Source of the DNA: CAZJHD01 sp964545855
Lineage (GTDB): Bacteria; Planctomycetota; UBA1135; JACQFD01
DNA: 37,440 bases
Direction: 5' to 3'
Assembly: GCA_964545855.1 (NCBI GenBank)
Contig: CAZJHD010000042.1
Location: 1-37,440 of the forward strand
Shown here in pieces: positions 7,461 through 17,500 of the stretch. A program made the translations under genes and the position numbers. How positions within the stretch are numbered: position 1 is the stretch's first letter; each line of letters opens with the position of its first letter. The notes under the pieces are model-generated. The model saw nothing but the letters and a program-made list of their open reading frames with translations, had not been told where the DNA came from and made no database searches.

Positions 7461-9215
7461 TCAGAACCACGCCCCGCCCGCGACGCGGGCCCACTTCGTC
7501 CAGTTCTTCCCCGCGTCGGTGCTGAAGCGGTGACGGATCGTCAAGTCTCGAGCGATGCCGAACACGTGGATCTCCGCGCCGTCCGCCGAGCAGGCGAGGG
7601 CCGGGGCCGAGACGAAGCTCCCGCCGAAGGGACCCCAATCGGCCGATGCATCCGAGCCGAACTTCGCGAGCCGCCGGATGAGGTACCTCTGGTCGTCACC
7701 GAGCGCGGCCACCCAGAGGATGCTCCCGTCGGCGGAGCAGGCGCACGACGGTGCGGAGAGGAACGTCGTTCCGAGCCGGCGCGTGAACCTCGGGTCCCAA
7801 GTGCGACCGCGGTCCGGAGTGAAGGCGTGTCGGATCCGCCGCGACGCGTCGAGCGCCACGATGTGAGTCTTCGATCCGTCGGCGGAGCAAGAGACGGAAG
7901 GAGACGTGAGGAATGTCTCGTCGGACAGAGGGTCCCACTTGTCGGTCCATTCGCGGCCGCCCTCGGCATTGCGAGTGATGAGGACGCGTCCGTCCTCGGA
8001 AGTGGCCGCGAGCCAGAGATGCTTCCCGTCGGCGGAGCAGGCCACTCCGGGCCCCGTTCGAAACTCGGTCTTCTGGAGCGGATCCCAGTCGTTGAGAGGC
8101 TTCCCGTCCGGCTCGGAGAAGCAGAACCAGATCCGATGGTCCATTCCCCTCCCGGCGATGAAGAAGCGCGCGCCGTCGGCGGTCCAGGCGGCCGCCGGTC
8201 CCGAGGTGAGCACGCCGTTGCTGACGCGCTTGTTGAAGCCCCAGGTCTCGCCGCCGTCCGAGCTGCGCTGGAGGAAGACGCCGCCGCCAGTGCTGCGGGC
8301 GCAGAGCGCCAGACGACCCTCCGCCCTCCAGAGCCCTGCGAACGTCGGCGGCTCCTGGATGTCTCGCCGCTCGACGCGCCCGGTGACGCGATAGCTGCCG
8401 TCCTCGCTGCGCAGGATCCGGTCCTTCGCCTCGGGAGGGATCGGAAGCTGAGGAAACCTCTGCTTGATCGATTCGAGGAAGCTCTGGTCCTTCGTCAGCT
8501 CGAGAACCAACGGAATCCCGAGAAGCGAGTTCGCGAGGATGCGCGGGAACGTGAAGGGGTCGGGGACGGCGTAGCCGACCCGGTCGTCCGGATCCGACCC
8601 CTCGACCGCCGCGCTGATGAGGGAGACCGGGTTGAAGAAGGCGCCGACGATGGCGAACGGCAGCACGTCGGAGATCAGGCCGTCGATCACCTCTCGAATC
8701 CGGTCGGCGTTCACCTGGTCGCGCAGCCGTTCCTCCACGTCCTGCGCGCTTGGGCCCGCTTCGCCCGCGGCTCGAGCGGCGACGATGTCGCGGATGACCC
8801 GCCGAATCTCGGCCGTGAGCCTCTGCTTCACGTCGGCGACCACCCGGCGGTGCGCCTCGAGGGCATGCGAGTCGGTCGTCTGATCCTCCTCGAGCCCCGC
8901 GACCGCGAGCGAGAGTGTGGCGAACTGCGTGAGATCGAGAGCGGCGTCGAAGCCGCGGAGGGACGTCTCCCACTCGCCGATCGCGGCGGGGATCGGGATC
9001 GACTGGCCGGAGCCTACGCCTTCGGAGGGCTTGCCGAGATTGTGGTGAGCGCCCGAGGGCGCCCGCACCGCGATGGTTGCGTCGTCGGGAAAGAGCACGT
9101 TGGCCGTGCTGCCGTCGAACTTGAAGAAGATGACCCAGAGGAACGGCTCGTCGGAGGACTCGTTCTTGCGGACGACCCGAAGACGATCGAGCTTGATGCG
9201 GACGTCGATCTGCAC
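7461..9215 (-). CDS. Six-bladed propeller protein with an unassigned N-terminal region
   Basis: 584 residues, no signal peptide and no membrane helix strong enough to call. Residues 1-90 look like a small beta domain (VRIKLDRLRVV...DEPFLWVIFFKFDG). About 115-190 is helical and charged, and the region to 288 is unassigned. From residue 289 to the end I count six tandem units of 47-51 residues, each built on P-x-x-x-C-S-A-D-G followed by a V/I-x-A strand (positions 7464-8351). Asp-box-like turns (SSDGGETW, TPDRGRTW, STDAGKNW) occur between strands, so a six-bladed sialidase/PLL-like propeller is likely. The GTG at 9215 is the best start, though its ribosome site is weak. It is divergent from the copper oxidase gene and convergent with hemN. 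Function is unknown; glycan or protein binding is a guess from the fold. Confidence 0.85.
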   Translation of the reverse strand: MQIDVRIKLDRLRVVRKNESSDEPFLWVIFFKFDGSTANVLFPDDATIAVRAPSGAHHNLGKPSEGVGSGQSIPIPAAIGEWETSLRGFDAALDLTQFATLSLAVAGLEEDQTTDSHALEAHRRVVADVKQRLTAEIRRVIRDIVAARAAGEAGPSAQDVEERLRDQVNADRIREVIDGLISDVLPFAIVGAFFNPVSLISAAVEGSDPDDRVGYAVPDPFTFPRILANSLLGIPLVLELTKDQSFLESIKQRFPQLPIPPEAKDRILRSEDGSYRVTGRVERRDIQEPPTFAGLWRAEGRLALCARSTGGGVFLQRSSDGGETWGFNKRVSNGVLTSGPAAAWTADGARFFIAGRGMDHRIWFCFSEPDGKPLNDWDPLQKTEFRTGPGVACSADGKHLWLAATSEDGRVLITRNAEGGREWTDKWDPLSDETFLTSPSVSCSADGSKTHIVALDASRRIRHAFTPDRGRTWDPRFTRRLGTTFLSAPSCACSADGSILWVAALGDDQRYLIRRLAKFGSDASADWGPFGGSFVSAPALACSADGAEIHVFGIARDLTIRHRFSTDAGKNWTKWARVAGGAWF

Positions 9216-9538
9216 GGACTGGACTCTCGGTGGGCCGTCAGAACGACGGGAGGGAGAGAGAAGCGCGGCGCACGCTCTGCGGGAGCCCGCACGAAGTCAA
9301 TCGGCCTCGCGGCATCGCGGGTCAGGGGCCGCCCTCTCGCGCGGCTCCCTCGCGGCAGCCGCCCGAGGCACGCGGCGCGGGCGCACCCTCGCTCGCGGGC
9401 CCGCGCAAGAGCCGTTCGCTCTGCGCACGATCATCCCCGCGTTCGCGGGCGCGGAGGATCGCCGATCGGGCACGTGCTGCGGACGAGCCGGTGCCGCCAC
9501 GTGATAGCCTGCGCCGCCCATTCCCGGGAAGACCGTCG
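9216..9538. promoter_or_regulatory. 323-bp divergent spacer between the propeller and oxidase genes
   Basis: No coding signal is convincing here, although the very high GC leaves frames open on both strands. It must hold both divergent promoters. For the oxidase a TAGCCT hexamer (9505-9510) and a purine run GGGAAG before the ATG are visible. For the propeller gene a TTGAC-like -35 can be read on the minus strand at 9294-9300, but no good -10 at the right distance. A short perfect inverted repeat, CCCGCG-TT-CGCGGG (9436-9449), lies roughly in the middle and could be an operator or a transcript hairpin. Confidence 0.5.
9505..9510 (+). promoter_or_regulatory. Candidate -10 element TAGCCT of the copper oxidase gene
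   Basis: TAGCCT lies 28 nt before the ATG at 9539 in an otherwise TA-poor region, giving a leader of roughly 20 nt that contains GGGAAG as a possible ribosome site. No -35 element is clear. Confidence 0.35.
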
Positions 9539-12500
9539 ATGTCGATCACGATCCTCGAGGATGCCGCCGGCGCAGAGCTGAGCAGCGGCATCGTGGCGAT
9601 CCATGCGGCGCTGGTGCCGACTCCCACGGGAGCCGCCATTGTCTACTTCGGCACGAACGACCAGGCCTGGATCTTCGATCCGGACGACCTGGAATCGGCG
9701 CCGAAGCAGCTCGCCACGAAACCCGGAGCATGGGCCTTCTGCTCCGCGCACGCGTTCCTCCAGGACGGGCGCTGGGTGATCGCGGGAGGCGTCGTCAACC
9801 AGAACGTCTCGCACCACGGCCACGCCGAGCACGACAGCGGCGAGCGCCGCTGCGCGATGCTCTCCCCGCTGGCCGGCACCTTCGCCGCCATCAAGGATCT
9901 GAACTTCCAGCCGGGCGGCGACCACGGCGGCGGCCGCTGGTATCCGACGGTCCTCACGCTCGCGAACGGCGAGGTGCTGGCCGTGGCCGGCCATCCGTTC
10001 TCCGGGAAGAAGATCCCCAATCCGGCCTGGAGCGAGGGGCAGGCCGACCCGAGCAACCCTCCGCAGTGGCTCGACGACACCACGGGATCCGACGACTACG
10101 TGTTCGCGCCCGGCGAGGGGCCGCGCCACAACAACAACACGCCGGAGCGCTACTCGCCGAGCCGGGATCGATGGACGCTCCTCACGGCCGAGTCGACGAG
10201 CCAGAACAACGAAGCGCCCGACGAGTACCCGCGGCTGCACCTCGCGCCGAGCGGACACGTCTTCTTCTCGACGATCGCGAAGGGCGATCGGCGCTTCTAC
10301 AGCCCCTACTCCGGCACGTACGACGGAACGGTCGTGCTCGCCGGCAACAGCGACTACCACCGCGGATCGGATTTCACGTCGGTCGTCCTTCCGATCCTAC
10401 CGGGAGACCTGAAGAGCGTCTGGGTCCTCGCCTGCGGCGCCGCCAGCACGCAGAAGATCAACATCGCCGCGGGACCGTCCGTGTGGGAGAGCGCCGGCAC
10501 TCCGCCGCTCGCGAAGGCCCGCAAGCACGCGTGCGCCGTGCTGCTGCCGACCGGCTCGGTGTTCCTGAGCGGCGGCGAGGTGGAGGGTGGCCCGCTCACT
10601 CCGGCGGCAGAGCTCTACCACCCGCCCATCGATTGGTCGAAGCTCCAGTACAAGCCCGGGCCCGGTGAGTGGGTGGCCACGGACACTCCGAACGTCAAGC
10701 GCGGATACCACAACGTCTCCCTGCTCATGCCGGACGGACGCGTCTGGATGGCCGGCTCGACGTGGTCGGACTGGGAGCAGGACGAGCGCCGGATGGAGGT
10801 CTACACCCCGCCCTACGTCGTGTCGGGTCGGGTCCGGATCGAGGACGCGCCCCCATCCGCGGCCTACAGCGCGACGTTCGAGGTCGAGCTCTCCTCCACC
10901 ACCAAGATCTCTCGCGTCGTGCTGTTGCGTTGTGGATCCGTCACGCATGCCTTCGACGCCGACCAGCGCTACGTCGTCTGCACCTTCACTCAGTCGGGCA
11001 ATCGGCTGAAGGTGAAGGCGCCCGAGGGACCCGGGGTCGCGCCGCCGGGCCACTACATGCTCTTCGTGCTGGATTCGCAGATCGTGGCCGGCCATGGGCG
11101 CCCCTGCGAGCGCGCGGCCATCCTGCGCGTGTGCGCCCAGGAGTGCATTCCGGTCAACAACCGCAGCACCTACAGCAAGCTCGAGGTGGATGCGCTGAAG
11201 AGCGCAGGCGCCGCGGTCTTCCCGGACGCCGTCTGGCTCTTCCTCGAGAACTTCCGACCCCACGAAGCGGGATTCCCGAGCAACCCGACGATCTCGATCA
11301 CCTGGGATTCTCCAACCGGCGCGCCGGTCGACCAGGATCAGTTCCGCCTCGAGCCGCAGAATCCTTGGGCGGAGAGCGACACGCTGCCGGCGGACGTCGC
11401 GCAGCGCTTCACGCTGCGCCACGACGTGCGGGTGCATGAAGACGTCTATGACGACGTGAACGCGCAGCGCGACCTCTTCGTGCGCTTCGACTTCGGCTAC
11501 TTCGAATGCATCACCTCGCTGCGGCTCACGACCAAGCCGAATCCCTTCATGGTCGACGTGAAGGGGGGCAACCCGCACTGGCTCTCCACGGACCTGCGCG
11601 TCCTCAGCGTGCGTGCAAACGCAACGCCTCCGCTCGGTGCGCCCTCGTTGGCGCCCGGCGAGGCACCGCTCGACTATCTGGAGAAGCTGCTCCAGCAATA
11701 CAAGGACGCAGAGAGCGACGGGTCTCATCCGTTCCTGAAGCTGTCGGCCGATCAGGACGCCTCCGCGCTGGAGCTGCGTCAGACCATCGGCATTGACGCC
11801 GTCTACAACTTCGCCGTCGCGAAGGTGCGCTACGTGGCGCAGGGGCAGGACGCCTCGAACGTGCGTGTCTTCTTCCGCATGTTCAACACGGTGGGCACGG
11901 CGCTCGAGTTCAACCGCGAGACCATGTATCGCCGGCACGGAGACGGATCGGGAGCGGTGCCGCTCCTCGGACACCAGGGGCCGATGATCGTCTCCATCCC
12001 CTTCTTCGAGAAGGCACGCGTGACTCCGCAGCAGGCCATGACCGCTCAGCCGGCCGACCCGGCGCGCAGGATTCCGGCCGCGGGGGCCAAGGAGTCGGTC
12101 GCCTACTTCGGTGCGTGGCTCGACATCAACCAGACCACTCCGCGGATTCCTCCCCTGTGGTGGGGCGATGGTCCATACCCGAGCTTCCCGCCGCCGCTCG
12201 GACCGGAGTCGATCCTCGCCCTCGTGCGCAATTACCACCAGTGCCTGATCGCCGAGGTGCACTTCAGCGACGATCCGATCCCCGATGCATCGGACCCTGC
12301 GGTCCAGCTCGCGGGCACGCCGGCGAACAACGACAATCTCTCGCAACGGAACGTCGCCATGGTCCCCGTGGGCAATCCGGGCTCGGCGGCCACCCGGACG
12401 GCGCAGACCACGTTCCTGGCAAGGCCTTCGGGCAGCATGCCGATAGAGAGCCTCCTTCCGGTGCATCTCGTTCCGCGAGGCGACGTCATTCGGACGGCAC

Positions 12501-13294
12501 GGCTCCGGCGCCGCGGTCCCGACGAGCTGGTCTTCGACGGCACGCAGCTGCCGCCGGGCTCGCGCGTCACGGTCTACATGCCCGACGTCGACGTGGAAGA
12601 GGTCCTCACTCTGGCGGCGCGCCGCGCGAGCCCCGTTCGCTTCGAGCGCCACGATGGCAACACGCTGACCTTCGAGCTGCGCTCGGTCGCCTACCTGCCG
12701 CTTCCGGGAGGTCGCACGGCACCGATTCCGGGGTTGCTCTCCGTCGAGCTACCGCCGGGGATCCACGCGGGGCAGCGCTACCGGCTCGTGGTGCATCAAG
12801 TGTCGGGGAGCAAGCTGCGCGTGATCGGAACCTTCCAGCTCGAGGTCCCGGTCTCCCACGAGCCCGAGCTGCTCGAGGGCGAGAGCGTGAAGCTCTCGAT
12901 CCTGCGCTGGGTGTTCGAGCGCATTCCGACGGCCGATGCGTGGCGACCGGTCTTCGAGCGCTACCTCGGCGAGATTGCCGATCGCGTGCGCGCATTCGGC
13001 GGCGATCCGGACAAGATCGGCCCGTCCGCGAATGGCGAAGGCGGCTCCGACCGGCCGCGGGAGAAGAGCGGCGAAGTCGAAGGGAAGGTCGCGGAGGTGC
13101 GCTACGACTGCTTCGGCGACTTCTCCGGATTCGTCCTTGCCACGTGCAGCGACCGGCGTGGATTCGAGTCCTGCGAGGCGTCCGTCGAGCGACTCGTGAC
13201 CCGGGCGTGCTCCGAGCGTCTGCGTCTGGCGGTGACCCCGCGCCCCGACGATCCGCGACGCATCCTGCGCATCACGGTGATCTGCGGCTGCTGA
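9539..13294 (+). CDS. Copper radical oxidase (galactose/glyoxal oxidase type) with a 720-residue C-terminal extension
   Basis: 1251 residues from the ATG at 9539. Residues 1-425 form a Kelch-type propeller and 430-530 a DUF1929-like E-set domain. All residues of the Cys-Tyr radical copper site can be placed: C68 (FCSAHAFLQDGRWVIAGG), Y135 (GGRWYPTVLTL), Y390-H391 (KRGYHNVSLLMPDG) and H470 (SVTHAFDADQRY). It should therefore oxidise a primary alcohol or aldehyde to give H2O2; the substrate is unknown. About 530-1251 is unassigned. It includes beta-rich modules, a block LSQRNVAMVPVGNPG near 925, LRWVFERIPTADAWRPVFERYLGEIADRV near 1120-1150, and a terminal RYDCFGDFSGFVL unit that I recall from other large hypothetical proteins, not checked. 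There is no signal peptide, odd for this enzyme class. It is divergent from the propeller gene, and its base composition is less GC-rich than its neighbours. Confidence 0.88.
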   Translation: MSITILEDAAGAELSSGIVAIHAALVPTPTGAAIVYFGTNDQAWIFDPDDLESAPKQLATKPGAWAFCSAHAFLQDGRWVIAGGVVNQNVSHHGHAEHDSGERRCAMLSPLAGTFAAIKDLNFQPGGDHGGGRWYPTVLTLANGEVLAVAGHPFSGKKIPNPAWSEGQADPSNPPQWLDDTTGSDDYVFAPGEGPRHNNNTPERYSPSRDRWTLLTAESTSQNNEAPDEYPRLHLAPSGHVFFSTIAKGDRRFYSPYSGTYDGTVVLAGNSDYHRGSDFTSVVLPILPGDLKSVWVLACGAASTQKINIAAGPSVWESAGTPPLAKARKHACAVLLPTGSVFLSGGEVEGGPLTPAAELYHPPIDWSKLQYKPGPGEWVATDTPNVKRGYHNVSLLMPDGRVWMAGSTWSDWEQDERRMEVYTPPYVVSGRVRIEDAPPSAAYSATFEVELSSTTKISRVVLLRCGSVTHAFDADQRYVVCTFTQSGNRLKVKAPEGPGVAPPGHYMLFVLDSQIVAGHGRPCERAAILRVCAQECIPVNNRSTYSKLEVDALKSAGAAVFPDAVWLFLENFRPHEAGFPSNPTISITWDSPTGAPVDQDQFRLEPQNPWAESDTLPADVAQRFTLRHDVRVHEDVYDDVNAQRDLFVRFDFGYFECITSLRLTTKPNPFMVDVKGGNPHWLSTDLRVLSVRANATPPLGAPSLAPGEAPLDYLEKLLQQYKDAESDGSHPFLKLSADQDASALELRQTIGIDAVYNFAVAKVRYVAQGQDASNVRVFFRMFNTVGTALEFNRETMYRRHGDGSGAVPLLGHQGPMIVSIPFFEKARVTPQQAMTAQPADPARRIPAAGAKESVAYFGAWLDINQTTPRIPPLWWGDGPYPSFPPPLGPESILALVRNYHQCLIAEVHFSDDPIPDASDPAVQLAGTPANNDNLSQRNVAMVPVGNPGSAATRTAQTTFLARPSGSMPIESLLPVHLVPRGDVIRTARLRRRGPDELVFDGTQLPPGSRVTVYMPDVDVEEVLTLAARRASPVRFERHDGNTLTFELRSVAYLPLPGGRTAPIPGLLSVELPPGIHAGQRYRLVVHQVSGSKLRVIGTFQLEVPVSHEPELLEGESVKLSILRWVFERIPTADAWRPVFERYLGEIADRVRAFGGDPDKIGPSANGEGGSDRPREKSGEVEGKVAEVRYDCFGDFSGFVLATCSDRRGFESCEASVERLVTRACSERLRLAVTPRPDDPRRILRITVICGC

Positions 13295-13483
13295 CAGCCC
13301 GTGACAGAAGTGCTCCGCAGAGCGAGCGCGAGCCGCTCTCCGGCAACACGGTGACGCTCGGCGCACAGCGTCTTGCGAGATTGCGCGCGCCGCAGGCGTC
13401 GCCGGCAGCTTCGACGAGGACGCGCAACGAAGCGCCGGGCGTCGAGGCCCGCGCGCAGCTCGGATGACTTCTGCGACGGGCAG

Positions 13484-14464
13484 CTAAGAGCGCGTCCTCG
13501 CGCGCGACGATCCATCGATCCGCCGGTCCGCCCAGGTGCGCGCGACCGCCTGCGGCGTCCGCCCGTCGCGGCGCGCCGCGTCGAGGATCGACCGCACGAG
13601 GGGCCCGATGGCGGCGAGACGCTCCTCGACGCGATCTTCCTCGCCGAGGGCGCGCGAGGCGCCGGCGATCAGCGCGCCGCAGTTCGCGACGAAGTCGGGC
13701 ACCGCGACGATGCCCCGGTCGCGCAGCCGCGCCTCGTCGTCCTCGCTCGCGCACTGGTCGTTCGCGGCGCCGCAGACGACGCGGCAGCGCAGGCGCGAGA
13801 TCGACTCCCCGTCGAGGACGCCTCCGAGCGCGCAGGGCGCGAGGACGTCGCACTCGGTCTCGAGGATCTCCTCCGGCGGCACGAGGTCGAACCCGTCGAC
13901 GGGCCGCAGGTCGCTCGCGACGACCTCCTTCCCCGCCGCGCGGAGCCTCTCCGCGAGGCGAAGCCCCACGGCGCCGAGACCCTGCACCGCGACGCGCCGT
14001 GCATCGGGCGCCGCCGCCTCCATCGCGAGCGCGACGGTGCGCGCCGTGGCCTCGGCGAGACCGAAGCAGGCGACGTGTCCGGTCCGCGACGCGAGCGCGC
14101 GGACGTCCTCCTCGCCGAAGCCGTAGTCGGGCCCGCAGAGGTAGCGCCCGCCGAGGCTCTCCACGAAGTCGCCGAGCGCGCGCACGGACGCGGCGCGGTC
14201 GCGCCAGGGCTCGGGGGCGACGAGCACGCATTTCCCGCCGCCGCCGCGCAGGCCCGCGATCGCCACCTTGCGGCTCATGGCGCGGGCGAGGGAGAGCGCC
14301 TCGTCGAGCGCCTCGCGCGCGGATCCGTAGGCGCGGATCCGGATGCCGCCGAAGGCCGGGCCCGTGGAGCAGCGATGCAGCGCGACGAAGGCGGTCGCTC
14401 CGGCGCACACGAGGCGGTGCACTTCGTCGAAACCCGCGACGGCGATGCGCTCGGTGGTCGACAT
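13484..14464 (-). CDS. Glu/Leu/Phe/Val dehydrogenase family protein, leucine-dehydrogenase-like
   Basis: 326 residues. Members oxidatively deaminate branched-chain or aromatic amino acids to 2-oxo acids with NAD. The substrate-binding and catalytic residues match leucine dehydrogenase in sequence and numbering: K66 (MSRKVAIAGL), K78 (RGGGGKCV) and D113 (CGPDYGFGEEDV). The nucleotide fold has VQGLGAVGLRLAERL, and the C-terminal VPDFVANCGALIAGA block is typical. The family is usually about 350-370 residues, so this is on the short side, missing some N-terminal length. The ATG at 14464 is the only good start. It is divergent from the S41 protease gene across a 115-bp spacer and follows a 189-bp gap after the oxidase gene in which I see no feature. 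The exact amino acid used cannot be decided by eye. Confidence 0.88.
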   Translation of the reverse strand: MSTTERIAVAGFDEVHRLVCAGATAFVALHRCSTGPAFGGIRIRAYGSAREALDEALSLARAMSRKVAIAGLRGGGGKCVLVAPEPWRDRAASVRALGDFVESLGGRYLCGPDYGFGEEDVRALASRTGHVACFGLAEATARTVALAMEAAAPDARRVAVQGLGAVGLRLAERLRAAGKEVVASDLRPVDGFDLVPPEEILETECDVLAPCALGGVLDGESISRLRCRVVCGAANDQCASEDDEARLRDRGIVAVPDFVANCGALIAGASRALGEEDRVEERLAAIGPLVRSILDAARRDGRTPQAVARTWADRRIDGSSRARTRS

Positions 14465-14579
14465 GGGGAATGTGCGGCGCGAGCATGTCCGGCCCTCCGG
14501 GCGAATGCCACGGCGCCGGTCTCGCACCGACGCGGCGCGCCTTCCCCGCGACGCACTCCCCCTCCGGCCCCGCTCCGCC

Positions 14580-17500
14580 ATGCATCTCCCTCCGCCGTTC
14601 CGCTCCGCGCTCCTCGTCCTCCTGCCCGTGCTCGTCGGCGGCGCCGCGGCGGCCCAGGACGATCCCTTCGAGGAGATCGCGGTCCAGGCGCCGAAGGCGG
14701 AGACGCCTCCGCCCGACGTCGATCGCTGGATCGGCGAGCTGCGCTCCTCCGACCCCGTCGCCCGCGAAGCGGCGGCGACGGCGCTCGTCGAGGCGGGCGA
14801 CGCGGGGCTCTCGGCCGTGCGACGCCTCCTGGCCGAAGCCCCGCCCGTCGCCGTGGAGCTCGCCGCACGGCGGGTCTTCGGCGCCATCGCGGGCCTGTCG
14901 CCCGAGGACGCCGACCGCGTGGAGGAGCGCCTCCGCGAGCACGCCGAGAGCGGCGTCGCCGATCCCTCGGCTCTCGCCCGGGAGATCCTCGAGATCGGCG
15001 ACGAGGCCGCGCGCCACGCGCTCCGGACGGCGCGGTCGCTCGGACCGAGCCCGGCGCTCGACGCGGTCTCGCGCCGGCTGCAGGCGCTGCGCGCCGTGCG
15101 CGACCTCGCCCAGGGGCACAACCGGCGCGACCGCGCCGTGCGCGCGCTCCACGCCCTCGGCGAGCCGATCGTCGAGGAGCTCGCCTCCATCGCCGCGAGC
15201 GACGACTTGGAGAGCACGTGGCGGCTCGTCGCCTCGGAACGGCTCCTGCATGCGGGCGGACTCCGCGCGCTCGATCCCGTCCTGCGCATCGTCGATCCGT
15301 CGGAGCCCGAGATCACGGCGCTCCTCCTCCCCTGGATCGCCTCCGTCGCTCCGGCCGCGCGCTTCGCCGACATCGCGGCCGCCCTGTCGCCCGTCCTCGA
15401 GCGCGATTCCGCGCTCGAGATGATCCTCGCGCCGCTCGTCGAGCGCGTGCCCCTCGAGACGCTCCGTGCGTCGCTCGCGCGCGCCGGGAGCGACGGCCAG
15501 CGCTCCCTCGCCGCTCTCGGCCTGGGACTGCGGCGCGACCGCGACGCGCGCGATGGCCTGAAGACGGCTCTCGGCAGCTCCCCGCGGGTCGCCGAGAGCG
15601 CGCTCGTGGCGCTCGGCCGCATCGGCGACGCAGCGGACCTCGACTCGGTGGCGGGCGCGCTGCGACGCGACGAGACCGCCGTTCGTCGCGCCGCCCTGTC
15701 GGCCCTCGCCACGATCGGCGGGAACCGCGCCATCGGCTGGGCCTCGGCCGCTCTCGCCGACGGCGACGCCTCCGTGCGCGCCCGCGCCGCCCACTGCCTC
15801 GGACACCTCGGCGACGTGGCCGCGATCGACGCCCTCGTGGCGTCGCTCGGCGACCGCGATCCCTCGGTGCTGGCGGCGGCCGCCGCGAGCCTCGCGCGCA
15901 TCACCGGCGAGGGACTCGCGACGGCGCTCTCCGTCAGCAGCGAGCGCGAGCGCGACGAGACGCGCACGGCTTGGAGCTCGTGGCTCGAGACGCGCCGCAA
16001 GGACGCGGCCAAGGCCACACCGTCGGGAACGGAATCGAGGCCCGCCGGCGCCGCCGTCGCCGCCCTCGCCCCCGAGGGTGCCCGCGTCCTCCGCGAGCTC
16101 GCCGGCGTGCTGAAGGCGTCCTTCCGCCCGTATGGCGACCTGAAGGAGAAGAAGAGCACGGATCCGTCGGCGCTGGCGGCGGCGGCGCGCGCCGCGATGC
16201 GCGAGCTGGTCGACCGGACGGCCGATCCCGACGATCCCGACCGTCTCCCCATGGAGCTCGCGCGCGAGGGGAAGGCCATCCTCGAGCTCGCCCTCGACCG
16301 CGGAGCCTTCGACGCGCCCGACCAGCTCGCGCAGCGCGTCGGCTCGCTCCCGATCGGCCTCTCGGAGCGCGACTACGCGCTGCTCGTCTACGAGGCGGCG
16401 CGCGCCATGGTCTCGTCGCTCGGCGACCGCTTCACGCGGATGTCGATGATCGAGAACGCGGCCGGCGAGGTGATGCCGAAGCAGCTCCCCTCCCTCTTCG
16501 GCCAGCAGGAGACGACGGGGCTCATGCTGAAGAAGACCGACTCCGGCGCCCTCGTGGAGTTCGTCTTCGCCCTGGGCCCTGCCCATCGCGCCGGCCTGCG
16601 GCGCGGCGACAAGGTGGTATCGCTGAACGGCGAGCTCGCGCTCTCCATGGACGAGTCGAAGCTGCATCGCACCGCCGGCAAGTCCGTCGACCTCACGGTG
16701 CTCCGCGACGGCTGGACCCGGCCCGTCGCCTTCCACCTGGAGCCCGAGCGCATGGACCCGAAGGCGACGGTCCGCGCCGCGATGCTCCCGGGCGGCGTCG
16801 GCTATCTCCGGCTCCAGCAGTTCGAGCTCGGCTGCGCCCAGGACCTCGAGTGGGCGCTGCGCGACTTGGAGAAGAATGGCCTGAAGGGGCTCGTGCTCGA
16901 CCTCCGCAACAACCCCGGCGGCACCGTCGTCGACGCCATCGCGATCGTCGACAAGTTCGTGCCGAAGGGGAAGACGATCACGACGACCTGGACGAACGCG
17001 TCAGGCGACGCGAAGGACCACGACGAGCAGAAGTACGAGTCGACGGACTCCGAGGCGGACCGCGCGTACCCCGTCGCCGTCCTCGTGAACGAGTGCTCCG
17101 CGAGCGCCTCGGAGATGACCTCCGGCGCGCTCCAGGACCTCGAGCGCGCGACGATCGTCGGGCGCACCACCTGGGGGAAGGGCATCGGCCAGTCCCAGGC
17201 GGGCGTGCGCGGCCTGCCGCGCAGCTCCCTCTTCGGGAAGACGGCCGCGACGCTCTCCCTCGGCGTGACCGTCCTCGAGTACTTCCTCCCCACGGGACGC
17301 AGCATCCAGGGCATCGGCGTCCAGCCCGACGTGCCCGTGCAGGAGCCGCTCCTCCTCGGAGACCGCTTCGAGCTCCTCGTCCGCGCCCGCGACGCGGAGA
17401 GGACGGGCCTCTTCGTGGATGCCCTCGTCGCCGCCGGAAGCGAGGAAGCCCTCGCGCTCGCGCGCTTCGACGCCTGGGACGCCTCCCTCTACTCCGGCCT

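Noticed and set aside
9435..9455. CCCGCG-TT-CGCGGG as a possible CRISPR repeat
   Set aside because: It occurs once, with no regularly spaced copies and no cas genes, so it is at most an operator or hairpin.
13484..14464. Glutamate dehydrogenase as the dehydrogenase's identity
   Set aside because: The protein is about 100 residues too short for that subgroup, and its K66/K78/D113 spacing matches leucine dehydrogenase.
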